From: Chionis minor
Lineage: Eukaryota; Chordata; Aves; Charadriiformes; Chionididae
NCBI GenBank assembly: GCA_013398295.1
Contig: VZSF01003930.1
Coordinates: 160,231-224,230 of the forward strand
DNA: 64,000 nucleotides
Reading direction: 5' to 3'
Below are positions 1 through 14,000 of this stretch, in pieces. The first letter of the stretch is position 1; every line of letters starts with the position of its first letter. Both the position numbers and the translations under genes were made by a program. The notes beneath the pieces were generated by a model. That model made no database searches. It worked only from the letters and a program-made list of their open reading frames with translations, and was not told the DNA's origin.

Positions 1-2972
1 AGAATGTTCCATGCCCATGCTTACCAGCCCCAGTCCTTGTCCTAACCCTCACCCCTCCAAAAAGGGTTTCTTTGCCTCCATCCATCCATGCCTGGCAAGC
101 TGCCAGAAACACATTCCAGAGCATAACCAACTTAGGTATCACAGCACAAAAGTGAGATGTAGTACAAAGCATCTCTTCTATGAGAATCCCACGTAGCACA
201 AGGACAAGGAAGGATAAGAAATTATTGGCACTGTAAAGAAAACAACAGGAATTTAAATTAAAGAACAATAAAAAAAATTATTCACATTTTCCTACATCTG
301 TTAACAACATCACTGCAAATGTTTTCATTGTGACATCAATCGTCCTTCACATAATACTCTTTTCTCATTCTTATCTCACAAACATATCCGCACCTTCTTC
401 CACGCTGCTCTTTCTAGCAGATAGGAATGATCTTCCATAATCTATTTGTCTATTTTCACCCTTACCTGACACAAACCCTGGCCAAAGGAACTTTCTTACA
501 ATATCGCTTCTTTAAAGTTCTGTGTATACTGAGGACAGAAACTCATCAAACAACTGAAACACTAAGATGGCCAAACCTAATCCTATTTCCATACCACAGC
601 CTCATCCCCATTGCTTGACTCTCTTTTTCCTGAGGCTGTTTCTTCTACCATTTGCACTGCTGTACACTGGCAATAACTGAATTAAAGCCAGTAGGTCCAG
701 GTACCTGCTGCTGTGGACGGATATATAATCATCCTCAACAGAGACTTGTTGATTTTCTCCAGCTTTGTGTTCATCCCTTGTCTTATTTGCCTGTCAAGTT
801 CATCATTTATGAGCAATGCATGCATTCAGTGGGTCTGGGATCATCTTCCACACATCCCCTGTGACTCATGTAGCAGGTTTGTAAGTGCTGTCATCAGCAA
901 ACAGGAGTAAAAAGTAACACCTCTCACATTAGGCGTAGGTATACAGAGCCAATTCAGTATTTCGCAGAACCGTTGAATTTTGCTGCTCTGAAATAGAAGG
1001 CAAAGCCATGACCACTGCTGTTATAGGAAGCAGGAAAAGGGGAAGGGTCACATCTAGAACAGGCAAGAGGAGCCCCGAAGATTTTGGCCAGCCATTCTGC
1101 CTCTGTAATGGGCTCTCTTTGCTGCCACTGCCCTGTGGAAACCCTCTCTTGGGTAGAGGAGCAGCAACTGCTTCCAGTTTGGTCTTCTACAGGTCCAATA
1201 CAAGCAAAGAAAACATTGCATATATGATCATTCTTCTGCCTTAGCAGTCACCTGCCTTGTCTTTACCTAGAGCTTTCTCTAGCTATAGAGCTTTTTCCAA
1301 AGTATATGAAGGAGGTGGCTTTGACTTTCCACTTACTTGAACAAAACCTGGAGAGAAAGAGGAGGTTTCGACTGAAATTCAGTTTACTAATTTGGTACAG
1401 GTAAGTCTCCTCTCCCTAAAACCCATACTTCTCAGAAACATTCAGGAAAATGATAGACAAGAGGAAAACATCCAAGCTTTCACTTTCAGAGATCCTAGTA
1501 TATCTCTCAAGATAACCTGAGGTGGACCAGAAAGTTTCCATGTTCACACTGGAAAGCTGTCTTGCTAAAATCGGACTTTGAGGAGTTGCAATGAAAGTGA
1601 CTTTGTGACCTGACTGAGTCTCCCTGGCTCTGCCAAGGGAGGCAACTACACCTAGCATTGCGCCAGGTGACCACAATGAAGGGACGAGCCAAAGTGGAGT
1701 TTTGACAAATTAATACCATGGTCAGCCATGTAATTTTGTAGTTCGTAAACATGCCTAAAGAGTTAGGAGAATGACCCTCCAAGATGTACTGAAATCCAAA
1801 GGAAAATATGACAAAATTTGGGCTGCAGCAGGACCAGACATCCTGTTCAGAGAAGTTGTTCTTCTGTGCAGCTTCCTTTCCCCACTTCCTCTTGGCTCCT
1901 AGTCTTGTCCTCAGGTCATTAGACCACATCACTTCCCTGTTGTTAGCAGGTTATAAATACTGAGACAGATAGGTACTGACATGATACTGATAAGAGTTTG
2001 GTAGCAACAGATCTACATTATCAGCTATATCACTTACATAAAATCTAACAGAAATTTTCTGGGTCCCCCTTGCTGCTAAGTACCAGTTGCAAATTTACAC
2101 CTGCCTTTCTGTAAGCCTAAAAGGTTTTTTCCATGTTAATATTCATTCATCCTTGTGACTTTTCCTACATGGCTGAAACATAACACTGCGCAGAGCACAT
2201 GAAGATGTGGCCACCCACCAAAAGTAGTTGATCAGGTTTTTTTTTTCAAAGTACATTTTAAAGACCCAGACAAACAGTGCAGCATGTTTTATCACTGGTT
2301 AATATGGGATTCTTAAATCAAAGCACTGCCAATCAATAGTGAAGTACCTAACTCTTAGCTTTATTGATTGTGTCTACACAGATTTCGTTCACAGGTTAAC
2401 CATGCTGGCTCCCCAGATCTCCTCTTTGCTGAACCCAGACAAAGCTTGCACAAAGTGGAGAGTATCTTCCTATCACTCTTTTGTACTTTAAGATGATTAA
2501 TCCAAGCTAAATCCATGTTGGCAAGTGCTAGACAGTTTGGTGGTGGTGTAGCTAGGGAGAAAAATGTTTCTCCGTGTGAGCTGGGTTTTTTAGCACATAC
2601 GACAAAGAAACACGCTCTCATTTCTGTCGCATAAAAAAGCACCGATGAACTGATGCTGTCAGGTGTTCTCAGATCTCTTTGTAAATTCTCCTGAATTATT
2701 TAGATTTTTTTCCTCAAAACAGAAATTATTCTTTTTTAAATTGAAAACAATAACAGCATCAACAGACCTCCCATCAATAAACCATGACTTTCAGGCAAAT
2801 CTCTGTGTATGATGAAAAGAAAAATGTCAGTGCAGGAATAGATTTCAGAGGACACAGTTTGAGCATAACCTCTTAATTTGCATGAGGAGTCCAATGAGCA
2901 AGACACCATCAAGCTGACTGGAATGAAGATGCAATCTGTGTGTTAATATCAGGCTCTTGGCAAACTCTTTTT

Positions 2973-2997
2973 GGTACCTTCTCTAAGAGAAGGTACC
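2973..2997. repeat. Perfect inverted repeat (12-bp arms, 1-nt centre)
   Basis: GGTACCTTCTCT, one central A, then AGAGAAGGTACC. The CTTCTCTAAGA segment is repeated again a few bases downstream (about 3,011-3,021), so the region mixes direct and inverted repetition. Confidence 0.9.
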
Positions 2998-3534
2998 TTC
3001 TCTTTTTGTTCTTCTCTAAGAACGTGCTCTGTAATAGCCAATGGGGATGTTGTCATCGGTTTGGGGTAGTGAGAGAAGATTTCTGCTGTGCAGAAGTCTG
3101 TGGGAGTGAAGGATGTGAGTGAAGAGGAAGAAGAGGACAGGAACAGCCATTCAGCAGTACATCAGCTGTGCCAACCAAGGCGAGGAGGGAAAAGATGGAT
3201 AAAAATTTCTCCCAGGTCTTAGCCTGCATTCACAAAGGGCTTCTGGGGGGAAACTGCTTCTCTTAGTGGACTCTACAGCTTTCTGGAATAGGTTTTATGG
3301 ATGATCAGTTGAAGAGAATGGAAAGAGTATGAATATGCAGCCTTAAAGACTGTGTTCACTGGTTGTATGTGCTGCCTGTGTTGGTTTTACTGCCCCTGTC
3401 ACATTTTTGAGACTGTGGGTATATGACATTAGTTTCTGCCATATGCAGGATTACCCCAGCATTTTCACGTTGTGTAAGCAGCATTCAGCACCACAGTGTA
3501 ACGACTTTAGAGCCACAGGAAAGAAGACTGTGGC

Positions 3535-3573
3535 AGTTGACCAACACTACAGTTGACCAACACTACAGTTGAC
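3535..3573. repeat. Tandem repeat, 16-bp unit, 2.4 copies
   Basis: AGTTGACCAACACTAC occurs at 3,535-3,550 and again, identical, at 3,551-3,566. A partial AGTTGAC follows. Perfect identity suggests a recent duplication. Confidence 0.95.
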
Positions 3574-6500
3574 ACTAGGATCCTGGCTTAACTCCGAATG
3601 AGGATAGCCATAAAAAAAATTATTGAAAATCTCAAAAATCTCACAGCCTGGCCGTGTTAAGAGCCACCAATCACCTGAACCAGTAGCATAAAGTCAGTAG
3701 CATAAAGCGTCCTGTCCTGTACCCACAGTGAGCCTCTTTTCACTCATCGTGTAATCACTTTGCAAACCTTGCTTCAGGCATTTCTCCAGTGCTGTCAGGG
3801 AGAGACGAGTCCTGTCTGCTGACTCTCCATGCATCACGGTACTTCTCCTGCCCCCCAGATCTCCCACCTGAGCAATATTAGGCATTCTTAGTTTCTGTAT
3901 CCAATAATGCTTTACTCGAGGCTGGCATATTGAGCTGTTGTACGAACACTATTCACCCTTTCCAGGCAATGACCTAAATGATTTTTAAGATATAAGTACA
4001 TTATAGATTTCATTTCAGAAACTGCCCAAGTTTAAAAATAGATGTTGAAAACCATCTGCAGAATCGTGAGCCTTTTTGTTGCTCTCACACCCTCTGTAGA
4101 TTAAACTTATCTTTTTTCCTGGAGGTGGGGCAAGGCCTCTATTCCCAGGAGGCATTTGCCTCCTAAGAGTAAGTTGTTTCCTTAGATGTTACGCTTAACG
4201 AGTGGAAGAAAGCGGACCGAGAGCTGTACAGGCCAGGGACTGGCAGTCCTGTGAAGAATGGGCAGATCTAATTGTGTGAAGAAATAGCTGTGGCTCCCCA
4301 AGGAGGAGAAAGATGGAGGGGAAAAGAAGGGAGGGTAGGCGAAGCCCAAGTCAGATTAAGATCTCTTTCCCTCTTTCTTCTTGTTGGCTGCAGCTGGGTC
4401 TCACCCACTCTCTGCCTTGAAACTGTCAGCAAGCCAATGCCTGGCACCACGGCCAAGTAATTACTGATGACATGTGAGCGGTATTTTTTCCAGATTGGCT
4501 TTCCTGTCTTTCTGCAAGCAAAATAAATGAAAAGCTGTACCCCAACAAACATGACAGGAAAAATAACAATACTTGTATGGGACTGATACTGGAAACGTGC
4601 TGCTCCTCCAGCTGCAGGCTGGAGAGAAAGACTACCACCCTCTCCCTCCGTCGTCTCAGCAAGTAAGGAAAAAATTGAAGGCAGGGTGGGAGGAGGGCTC
4701 TTTCCAAAGGCCAGCACACCTCTTTTAGTCAAAGCCCAACGCCACACTAAGGACAGAAAGAAGGCAGCAATATAGAAGTTACTGGGCATGGCTGTAACTG
4801 AGACTGAAACAGCACAGCTTGTCTTTGATTTGCTGGAAAGTAGAAGAATGGTATCGTTTAGTCCTCTCCTCTCCTTTTTACCTGAGTTATATGAGTCATC
4901 CTGGCAGCTGCTAAAGACTAATAAGATTGTGTCTGACTTGTCATGCCAGCGGGTCCCCCAAAATGGTGATTTCTACAAGTCTTGTCCCAATTATCAAGCT
5001 CTTCATTTTAAGAGGGAAAGACCAAACTCTAGAATTCCACCCCATATTACAGAACTGGCCTTAGTGTTTTGTACAGCTCTATTCTGCAATTGTTATCTGC
5101 TAGATTATTCATTATGCCATCTTATTCCATCTCACAAAATTGTGAGCAGAGATCCTGCTACCTGAAGAGAAATCTATATGTGCAAATAAGATCTCATTTC
5201 TACCCAAAAAAGTGCCTTTTCTTTATTTCTGCATTACACTTTTATTCTATAAATCTCAGAGGGAGCCACAGAGAACAGAGTTCTAAGCTTCACCTGATGC
5301 AGTCTGTGAGATGTTTATAATCTCTCTCTTTCCAGACAGCACAAACAGAAATATACCCATTAGATGGTCAAATTAATATGATTCATGTGGAGGTCTCATG
5401 GTCTTTTTTTGCACTATAAGGACCTTGTTTCTCTTCCCTTCATACCTACACAGCATAGATTCAGTAGGGCAGTCCTGGAAAAGACTGTTTTGATTATATA
5501 GTTAGGCTTCCTGGGATATACGCTTATTAGAATTCCATTCAATTTGGGATTAGGAGATAGAAAATCCAAACAGTAAGTCTTTCTATAGCTCAATGAATGA
5601 GCAAAGGAGTTAGGATACGGTTTACCACAGGCAAATTAATTAATGAGAGATAAAGAAAAAAATTATTTTAAAACTACAAAAACTCAGAATGTGAAAAAAA
5701 TAAACCATTTATACTACAAAAAGTCACACTGTTGCACTTGATAATTCTGCAAAACTTTCTATTCTAAATCCCTGTTTTCATATGCTTCTCTCTAGAAAGC
5801 ATTACCATTTTCAGGGTAGTTTTTCATAAAGTGAACTTCCTCATTTACATTTTTGTTAAGTTCTTATGAAATCACTTCAACTATTTTAGAGTCATGCAAG
5901 AGCAAAAACTCCCGTTAAAAAAAAAAAAAAGTCCAGCTAGGCCTATTAGGCTAATTCAAAACATCCTGCATATGCAATCTTCAAATTCGGGGCTTAGTCC
6001 TCCAAATGAGACCGACTAGCCAAAGTACCTGTGAGAATCAGTGGGACATCTCTCAAAATAGCCTGGTAAAACTTTATAATGGCTTATATTTCCTTGAAAA
6101 ACTGATGCAAAATCTGGGCTTGCTCCTACAGAAGCCAGTTATCAAAACAGCATGCTTTAAGATGATTTAAACTAACCCATTGTCCTTAACATTGCAATAG
6201 AGCAGAACACACAGAGCTACTGTTCCTCAGTTGAAGGATAATAACTTCCTGCTAAGGGATGGTGATTCCTTTAAATGTGTTAACTCATTCACTTTCAATC
6301 GTGTACCCGTATCTGCAAGCAGCTTGCCAGAAGGTGTTATCTGTGGAGCACTGGTATTCCCCTAGGTCTGCTCCCCCAAAATCTTACCCCCATCCTTCTC
6401 CTGGGTCAAGTCTCTGACTCGTGCTCCTGGTGGATGGGACTGCTCCCAATCTACTGGGGTGATCGTCACTGCCCAAACAGCTAAGCTACCTCTGAAGCAG

Positions 6501-7996
6501 TTTTTGAGCCACAACAGTTTGCCCACAAATTGCCTGGTGACAAAACATAAACCAAAACTCAGTATGTGATCAGTAATAGAAGTAATTTATACATGGCCTT
6601 GTAGCAGAACAAGGTTAATGCGGCCAACAAGGCCAGCTCTGTGAGACAAGTATTGCGGTGTCTTCAAAATGAGAAGATAACTAGATGTGATACCCATGAA
6701 AATCCACTGCTTTCCTTATTTTCTTTTCTTTTTAAAATATATTCCACATGTAAATTTATACAGCATTATAAAAACATGAACAGAAATTTAAGAAAAGAAA
6801 TTGCAAAAGCAAACCTTTACGTAAAATGTATTTGTGTTGCCCATGAGTAAATTTGGACCCTCTTCCTCTCACCCTGCTTTCTGAATGCTTTGACTGACAA
6901 AAATCTGCCTATGAAAGCAATCAATCATTGCAGTAAAGTCGTTAAAAAATGAAATTACTCTTCAGAATATTTGGACAGATCCTAAATCTGAGAGTGCATT
7001 TATAACACACTAACAGCAGATCAGTCGAAATCTGCCCCACACCTACTTACAAAAACCCACAAATTTTACCCTTCTGCATTGCTCTGTCTTCTGCTCTGTG
7101 ATCCCATGCACCAGGCATGTTCCTTGTCAGGTAGTCCAACAAGCCCAGTTCCTCTCATGGGGAAAGAAGCTACCTGGGCACTTTGCAAGAAACAGGAATT
7201 GTGGATACAGTGACGCGTGCAGCGCCAGGGCCATGCACTTCTTGCAGTATACAACATATAAGCTTTTCATCTTTAGTTCAAGCTCTAGAAATATCCAGTG
7301 TAACGCCTAATGTGTCAACCAAGGTAGGAGTAACTATCATACTTCTTAAGTACCTCTGTTCTGGTCAGTGGACAGTATACGAGGTTCTTTTTTTTCACTT
7401 TCCCAATGCCGTTTAGGAAGAGTTCCGCTGGCCCACATGATGCTAAATAAGCAGAGTTCAGCTTATGATACTTCAACTCTGCAAATAGGTGGTGCTGTTC
7501 TAAATGGATGTGGGGTTTTTTTTGGCATGCTTCTGTTTCTCACTGTCATTTCTTGCAAGAAGGAAAAGATGAATAAAGAGACATAAATAGGAATTCGCCC
7601 TTAGTAAATTAAATCTCAGTCTCTCTGCTCCAGCCACAGTGTGCTTTTTGCACAGTACTGGGATGCAGAGACTGTATCTCCAACATAACAATCAGATGTA
7701 GAAGATTTCTGTATGGTAATATGAAAGAATCAAAAGGGGATAAATAAATAAACCAAGAAGCATGTATGGCAGGCTCTGTATTCTCAATATTATGTTTGCT
7801 TCATCATCTTCTATTTTACTCATGTCAAAAGCTTCCCAAAATCTTTGCTCTGCAAGCATCGTGTCCTCTTCAATGAGCCGTATTCACTTGCACTGCAGCA
7901 AACTGTAAGTCATAAGATTATACGCAGGCTGGGTTTACACAAGATCCAGAAACCTCATTTGGTATTTTGTTATGGTAAAGATTCAAATACTGCGGC

Positions 7997-8020
7997 TTTT
8001 CTCTCTCTTTCTCTCTCTCC
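7997..8020. repeat. Pyrimidine (CT)n tract
   Basis: CTCTCTCTTTCTCTCTCTCC on the plus strand is a simple dinucleotide tract with one interruption. Confidence 0.9.
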
Positions 8021-11000
8021 CCGCCTCCAATGCTTACTTTCCCCCATTTTGTAGCACTTTCAAGTCGGGTTTCAGGGTGTTAATAAAGCATGGAGCAGGA
8101 TTTTGGAAGGTGTCCAACTCTTCACCCCACCCAGATGAATACCTGGAAGCACACTGTTGCCATGGCTATCCTGCCAGACCGAAATCAAGCGTGGCCTCAA
8201 CTGGAACAAATGTTGAAAAGATGAAAAGATGCCCTCTGAAACAGGTAACCACAGGACTGACACAGCAATCCTTAGTTTACTGGTTTATATCTTTCTGGTA
8301 AATACTTTCATTTTACTCTATAAATTTTTTACTGGTAGGACCAGACGTGTTGCAAGCAAGTCTTAGTGATGTCTCTTTTCAAAGTACTTTATCTTGCTAT
8401 TTTCTAAACTAATCTGATTATTTTTGCAAAACTTAGGAGTTGAGCACGTTTAGGAGTTAGGATTTTGCAGGACTCTCTAATATGTTAGCTGAGAACACCT
8501 CTGCTACCCAGCGTCTGGCAAAACAATATAAAGTGGTTTTCTTTGTGTGTCAGCATGAGGACTGGCTGAGGATTTTGTAGAGCATAAAATGCTTCACACA
8601 TGTTGTTTTAAGTTCAAAAAGCTTTCAAAAACCCAAGGCAGGAATCTGGTGGAACTCACCAACCATTTCTACAAATTAGTTTAGAGCCAGGGGTGCTAGT
8701 GCTTTCTTGGGTCCTTGGCTCCAGTTCCACTGTCCTGCAGTGGAGGACTCTGTGCTTCCAAGGTCTGAGATTTGGGTGCAGCACCTCTGCTCATTTGTGC
8801 CAGAGGAACACCCAAAATCCTGGGCTCCAAAACTCCCGTTCCAAGGCTTTCTTGTCCTGTGCCATGGAGTGCAGAGGCTGAGATTGCAGGTCCCCCATCA
8901 CCCACTGGTTGCCTCCTGTAGCCGCAGTCAAGCCAATAATTCCTGGGTGTCTCACCTCAGTGAAGGCCACCTCTCTGGGGTTCCTTACATCCTCAGGAAA
9001 TCTGACATGGCAATCAGTGTCATGGCTGAATGGTAAGAAGGGGGTGGGAAGAGGTAAGGAGGCTTTTCATGGCAAGCTGTCGGCCCTGTCGACACATCCT
9101 GCTGTGATGTTGTGTGGAACACGATTTGGACAGAAACCACAGCAGAGAAGAAGACTCACAGACCAGCAGACAAAACCAGCCCAAAGTAAATGTTAGTGTT
9201 AGCTGAAAAGCTTACTTTCCCGTGCAATCTGGCCCTCCCCTGGACTTCTTCGCACGCCTGGAGAACTGCTGTAACTTTTGCACCCTCACCCTGCTCTCAG
9301 AGGTGGGTAAAAGCCCTTCGTTCCTTGCTCCACATCACTGCAAGCTTCCCAGAAGAGGCCTGGGGTGAGAAAGGACATAACTTACCTCATTACCTTCCTC
9401 TGTTGTCTGTGCCAGAGGATAAAGCCCTTTTCCTTCAGGGTGGTAGGCTTGGCTTTTTTGTCCTCTGTGACAGACGGGGTTATATCTCTGGAGACAAGGT
9501 TCCTCCTGGGTCTTCCTCCCTGACGACTGGCTCCACAGAGCCCCTGCCATCCGCCTGCATGCGTCTGGCACTGAGTCTGACTGTATTGATTTAGTAGCCC
9601 ATTGTCCTGTGGGAAAAGTGCTTAGTGGCAAATACCAGAACGCGATCAATAACACACGACTTCCAGACCCTGTGTTAGAGCTGGGCCTCGGGCACCAGGG
9701 ACACCTCAGCAGCATCACTGCAAAACCTGACATCAGTCTGGTTTGGTGAAGTGAATGGATCAAACCAGGAAACATCAGAAGCAGGTCAAGGACGCCCACT
9801 TTGCACGCCCTAGGTGCCTGCCAAAATGTCATAAACCACCTGATCGAAACACATTGAAATACTCTTTGAAAACCTAGGGTTCAAAGGCACGGTTCTGATT
9901 TCAGGTACGTGATTTTGGCACTTCCGAGAAGCCGCTGATCTCAGCGCAATTGCTTCTGGTTTTTAGAACTGTGAGCTAAGGCTCCAGCCCTTTAATTTTT
10001 AAAATGTCAGCATCATGCTGCTACCAACCCCAAGCCTGGAAACATCAGCAGATCATGACAGATGCGTCACGTCCTCCTTTCCCTTTCTAGACCCTGCTCC
10101 TTGCTACCCACTAATACTCCCTACCACGGCACGAGTAAGTCCACGGCAGCATGATGTATTCTTGTAAAACAAAATAGATGAGGTTTGAAGAACATAAACG
10201 GCAACGTACTAACCCAGTTCATCGTACGATCCCAGGCTCCAAACAAAAGGGCAAGGGTGGGGCCCACAGACCAGTCCAAGTGTCGGGTGGGTCCATGTTT
10301 TACGAAAGATAAGCACATATTCTATTAAAAAAAGTCTTTTGTACAGTTGCTCTTTGCGACCCTGAAGGGGGAAAAAATTATCTTCACGCACAGGCTGCAG
10401 TGGTGTGGGGCGGTGCACACACATACACATACCCTTGCACTGGTGTTGCCAGGCATTGGGGATGTGTGCGTTATTCACAAGTCAGCACTGCCAAGGGAAT
10501 GTCAGTGGAAACTCCATCAACCAACAGCAGCACGGCAACAGATTTGCCCTAAGGTATATTTTTATCGTGGTTTTGTGTTGTTTTTTTTTTCTTTTTTTAA
10601 CCTCTTTCTTTGGTTATTATTGTAAATGACAGTGCTGTCTTTTCCTGTTAGCAGGATTTACAAGCACTGGACATTTATGTGGATGGGGATATCTACCATA
10701 ATAATTTTAGCGTCAAGAAAACATGAACAGCTTTATGCTTTAAGACATCGCTATTCAAATGACCTCCTCATGGTCCCGATCCACAGCGAGTCTGCTTTAT
10801 GTGGGCCTTGCCAGGGCCTCGAACATGGGGTGTCCCACACTACCCCAAGCCGGTCCCCAGCCCCCTGGGGAGCAGCAGCAGGAGGGTCCTCCAGCCTGGC
10901 TGAGCCGGGGCTGCACCTCACGTCCCGCTCCCTGGTGCGACTGTATGGGAAGACGCAGCAGCGGTGCCAGGAGGAGCCTGGTTTTAAAGCACAGGCCAAG

Positions 11001-14000
11001 ACATTTTAGCAATTTGAGCAAAGCTTCCTCTGGGGGGCAGCTGCTCCCCTAATTTTTACAGAATTTTTATCACTGTCAGAGGCAGAGAACAGAGGATTGA
11101 CCGAATCACAAGTATAAACACCTGGGAAGTTTTACATTCCTTTGCTGTTATGTTGTGTCCACCACTTCTGGGACTACAGTGTTTGGGTTCACATACAGTC
11201 TTGCAAGTAAATTTCTTTAAAGTTCAGGGAAATGCTTGCGTTTGTTTTCAGTCCAAAAGGAGCCAAATTTAAAATATTGATCTACATTGACTCCTCAAAC
11301 GCTTGTGACTGCTCAGATGAAAAAGCCTGGGGACAGCCCATCTTAAGAATCATCCCAAAACAAGTAATATTACTGAGATGCAAGGAAATTAACACACATA
11401 ATAAATCAGTTCAATTTTGTCTTATTTCTTGAAAAAGGAAATTGAAAATTTATGTGATTGACTTTCTGTAATCCACATGTAACTCCCAGCATTTTGGTCA
11501 AGGATTTTATTCCTACCAGCATTTTATTCCTTTCAGGAAGGGTTAATTACGCCTAAACAAAATGTATGTTTCTTAGGAAGTAACTTTAAGTGTTTAGGAA
11601 GGCACATTTGCCTGTTTATCCTAAAGAAAATCAGTTCATCAAATTTAATGACAAGTAATATTGTCCCTAAGAGAAGCTCTGTAATTACCCATCTATCCCT
11701 TGCTATTCTTTGCAATTATTCACTTGCAATTATCTCCATCCTTCCTGATGTTTTCCTAAATCCTGTGTGAATATAAAGTAAAACAACAGTCAGATCAGTC
11801 ATGATAGTTTTTTAAACTTCTGAAAGGATTTCTGCAGTCAGTGAGAGGATGGTATGGAAGGGGTTACACTCTGTGTTCGAGTTCCTCTTTGTGTCCCCAA
11901 GGAGAGGAAAGAAGCAGAATACCTCCAGAAGCTAATGAAACATGGAAACAATTTGTGTACAAGCAAAAAAACAAGGTTTGTCGTCTCTCACTGCCAATAA
12001 TAATACTTTATTTCCTATTTGTACTGTAAAATGTTCAGGATGAAAAACAAGTGATATTACTTGCTAATTCCCAAAGATGTCATTTTATAGGTAGTGTGTC
12101 CCTGAGCTCACTGTAGGAATAACTCTGCATCCACACAAATGGGAGCCAGGAGCTACCTGTTTTGTTTGAGTTCAAGCACCTTTGAAATCTCCTTGATAGA
12201 AAACTTCAGGAATTTTGGCATCTTTGAGGAATCAGACTTTCAAATCAAGCCATTATAAACCAAATTAGAGCTCTCCATCTGCCAAGTAAATCCAGTTAAA
12301 CCTCCTTTACTGATAGTATTTAAAGTCTTATTTTTGTCCAGAACCAGGGGAGGTGCGGGCACAGCACAGGGTAGGGAGCAAGCGTGATTAGAGATCAGCA
12401 CTGATTATCACTGACAGTTTCCTCAAGAAAGAATTAGTGTCAAACCAGTCCCAGCTTAACTAGGATGCAGCCTTATTGGCATTCATGGAAATTCCCTTCT
12501 TTTTTCACTAGGTCTGGACGTGTCCAAGGAAGAAGCCAAAACTGCCTGCCAGAACAATGCGTGGAGACACAGCATTTGGACCCCCTGCAAATGACCACTC
12601 GGATAATTATAGCAGGTGTCAAAATCCCTGAGAAGAGCTGAGAAACAGTACCTCCCAGCCTGGCTCTGGTGTCAGATCAACAGAGATAAAACAACAGACA
12701 GACTTGGTCCCGGTAGGTCTCCCCAGGCATGGCAGGCAGAGAGCTGAGCTTGCCGGCAGGGCTTGCCTTCCTCCGGGAGCTTGTTTGCTGCTCCCCAAAG
12801 CAAACCTCTCTGCTGGTGCCATGTGTCCCTTCAACAGGGACAGCAGTTGGAGAGCTTGCTCTGTGGTCCAGGAATCCAACCCAAGGCCAACAGCTTTCCT
12901 GTAACGTGTTTTCAGAGGTTAGTTGCAGCTGACACTTTGCTTCACTGTGCGCAGCAAGTGCATATTCAGTGACTGCCTTGGCTCATCTGTGTTTTAAAGT
13001 TCTCATTAAAACTTCAGCGGGTTTGCCTTTGATAAAATAAGGTATAAAAATAGCAGCACCCTGTGGCCCTACACACATACAAACACTTTGCGAGGGTTGG
13101 CTTCTCTGTTACAGCTGGTTTCAAACTCACAGAAAATGGCAAAACTGCTGGCAGACAATAATCCTGGCTTGGCTGATCAGCCCTGAGGAAAAAACCTGGA
13201 ATATCCCCCGTGCTATCTGCTGGGTGCCTCACCTGCAGCAGGCTAGAGCCTGGTACTGTGATGTGGTACAGCCAGATCACATCCTGGTAGCACCTGTATT
13301 TTTTCAGAATGGTAAAGATGAGGCACCAACCAGTTATTACTAGAAATATAGTCCAGACCTGCCAGGTTTTAAAAGAAAACAGCTTGAGCATCACGCTGTA
13401 TCACACCGCAGTCAGGCAAACAAAGCAGATGCAGCCTCAGCCTTGCCGTGGCTCTCCGTGCCCCTCGCGTGCAGGTGTCTCACCACCAGACACCAGCCCA
13501 CGCCGTGCCATCGGGCCCGGGGCGGTCTCATCCCAGTGGCCTGGGCTGTGGCTCTGGCTGGATGCAGGATTAGGGTGGGCAGCTCACAGAGAAGGCTGGG
13601 TCGCTGCTTCACTATGTGGCATGGTTTCTTTCTGGTATCTCTTGCAGCTTGAGTCATCTTGGAATCAGGCATGTCATTACAGCACGGACACATTCCTTCT
13701 TGTGAGTTAGGAGGCCCAGTTATAAAATGGTGGTGCCCCGATACAGGTATAACACAGGGTAACAAGTTGCAAGTGGAAACACGGCTATGTTCCCGATAAT
13801 TTCCTAACCCTCAGACAGTGCAGGATTTGAACCAAGTGAGAGTGACATTGTGTATTCACACCTATACAAAGCCAAGAAGAGGGAGCTCCATCTGTCCCTC
13901 CCTTCCACGCTCACCCTGGCAATACAGCTTTAGCATATCTGCTAAATACAGGCTTTGGAGATGGAGTTCAGGAAGCCAACTCGGTAACAAAGGATGCTTC

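Larger units (their letters stand above)
1..7996. other. Intergenic DNA, no gene identified
   Basis: This is unique-looking, mostly AT-rich sequence with no recognisable exon. It holds the hairpin at 2,973, the 16-bp tandem repeat at 3,535, a purine-rich patch at about 4,300-4,340 and an A14 run at 5,917. The open frames, including one of 173 codons on the minus strand at 4,268-4,789, have no recognisable domain. Confidence 0.8.

Noticed and set aside
4268..4789. 173-codon minus-strand open frame with a hydrophobic segment
   Set aside because: No recognisable family. It overlaps other frames in a purine-rich, stop-poor stretch, and its length is within what chance gives in 64 kb.
9335..9832. 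165-codon minus-strand frame overlapping a 134-codon plus-strand frame
   Set aside because: Frames open on both strands indicate low stop density from base composition rather than coding.
9870..9900. GGGTTCAAAGG resembling a tRNA B-box
   Set aside because: No A-box at the right distance and no cloverleaf can be drawn, so not a tRNA or tRNA-derived SINE.
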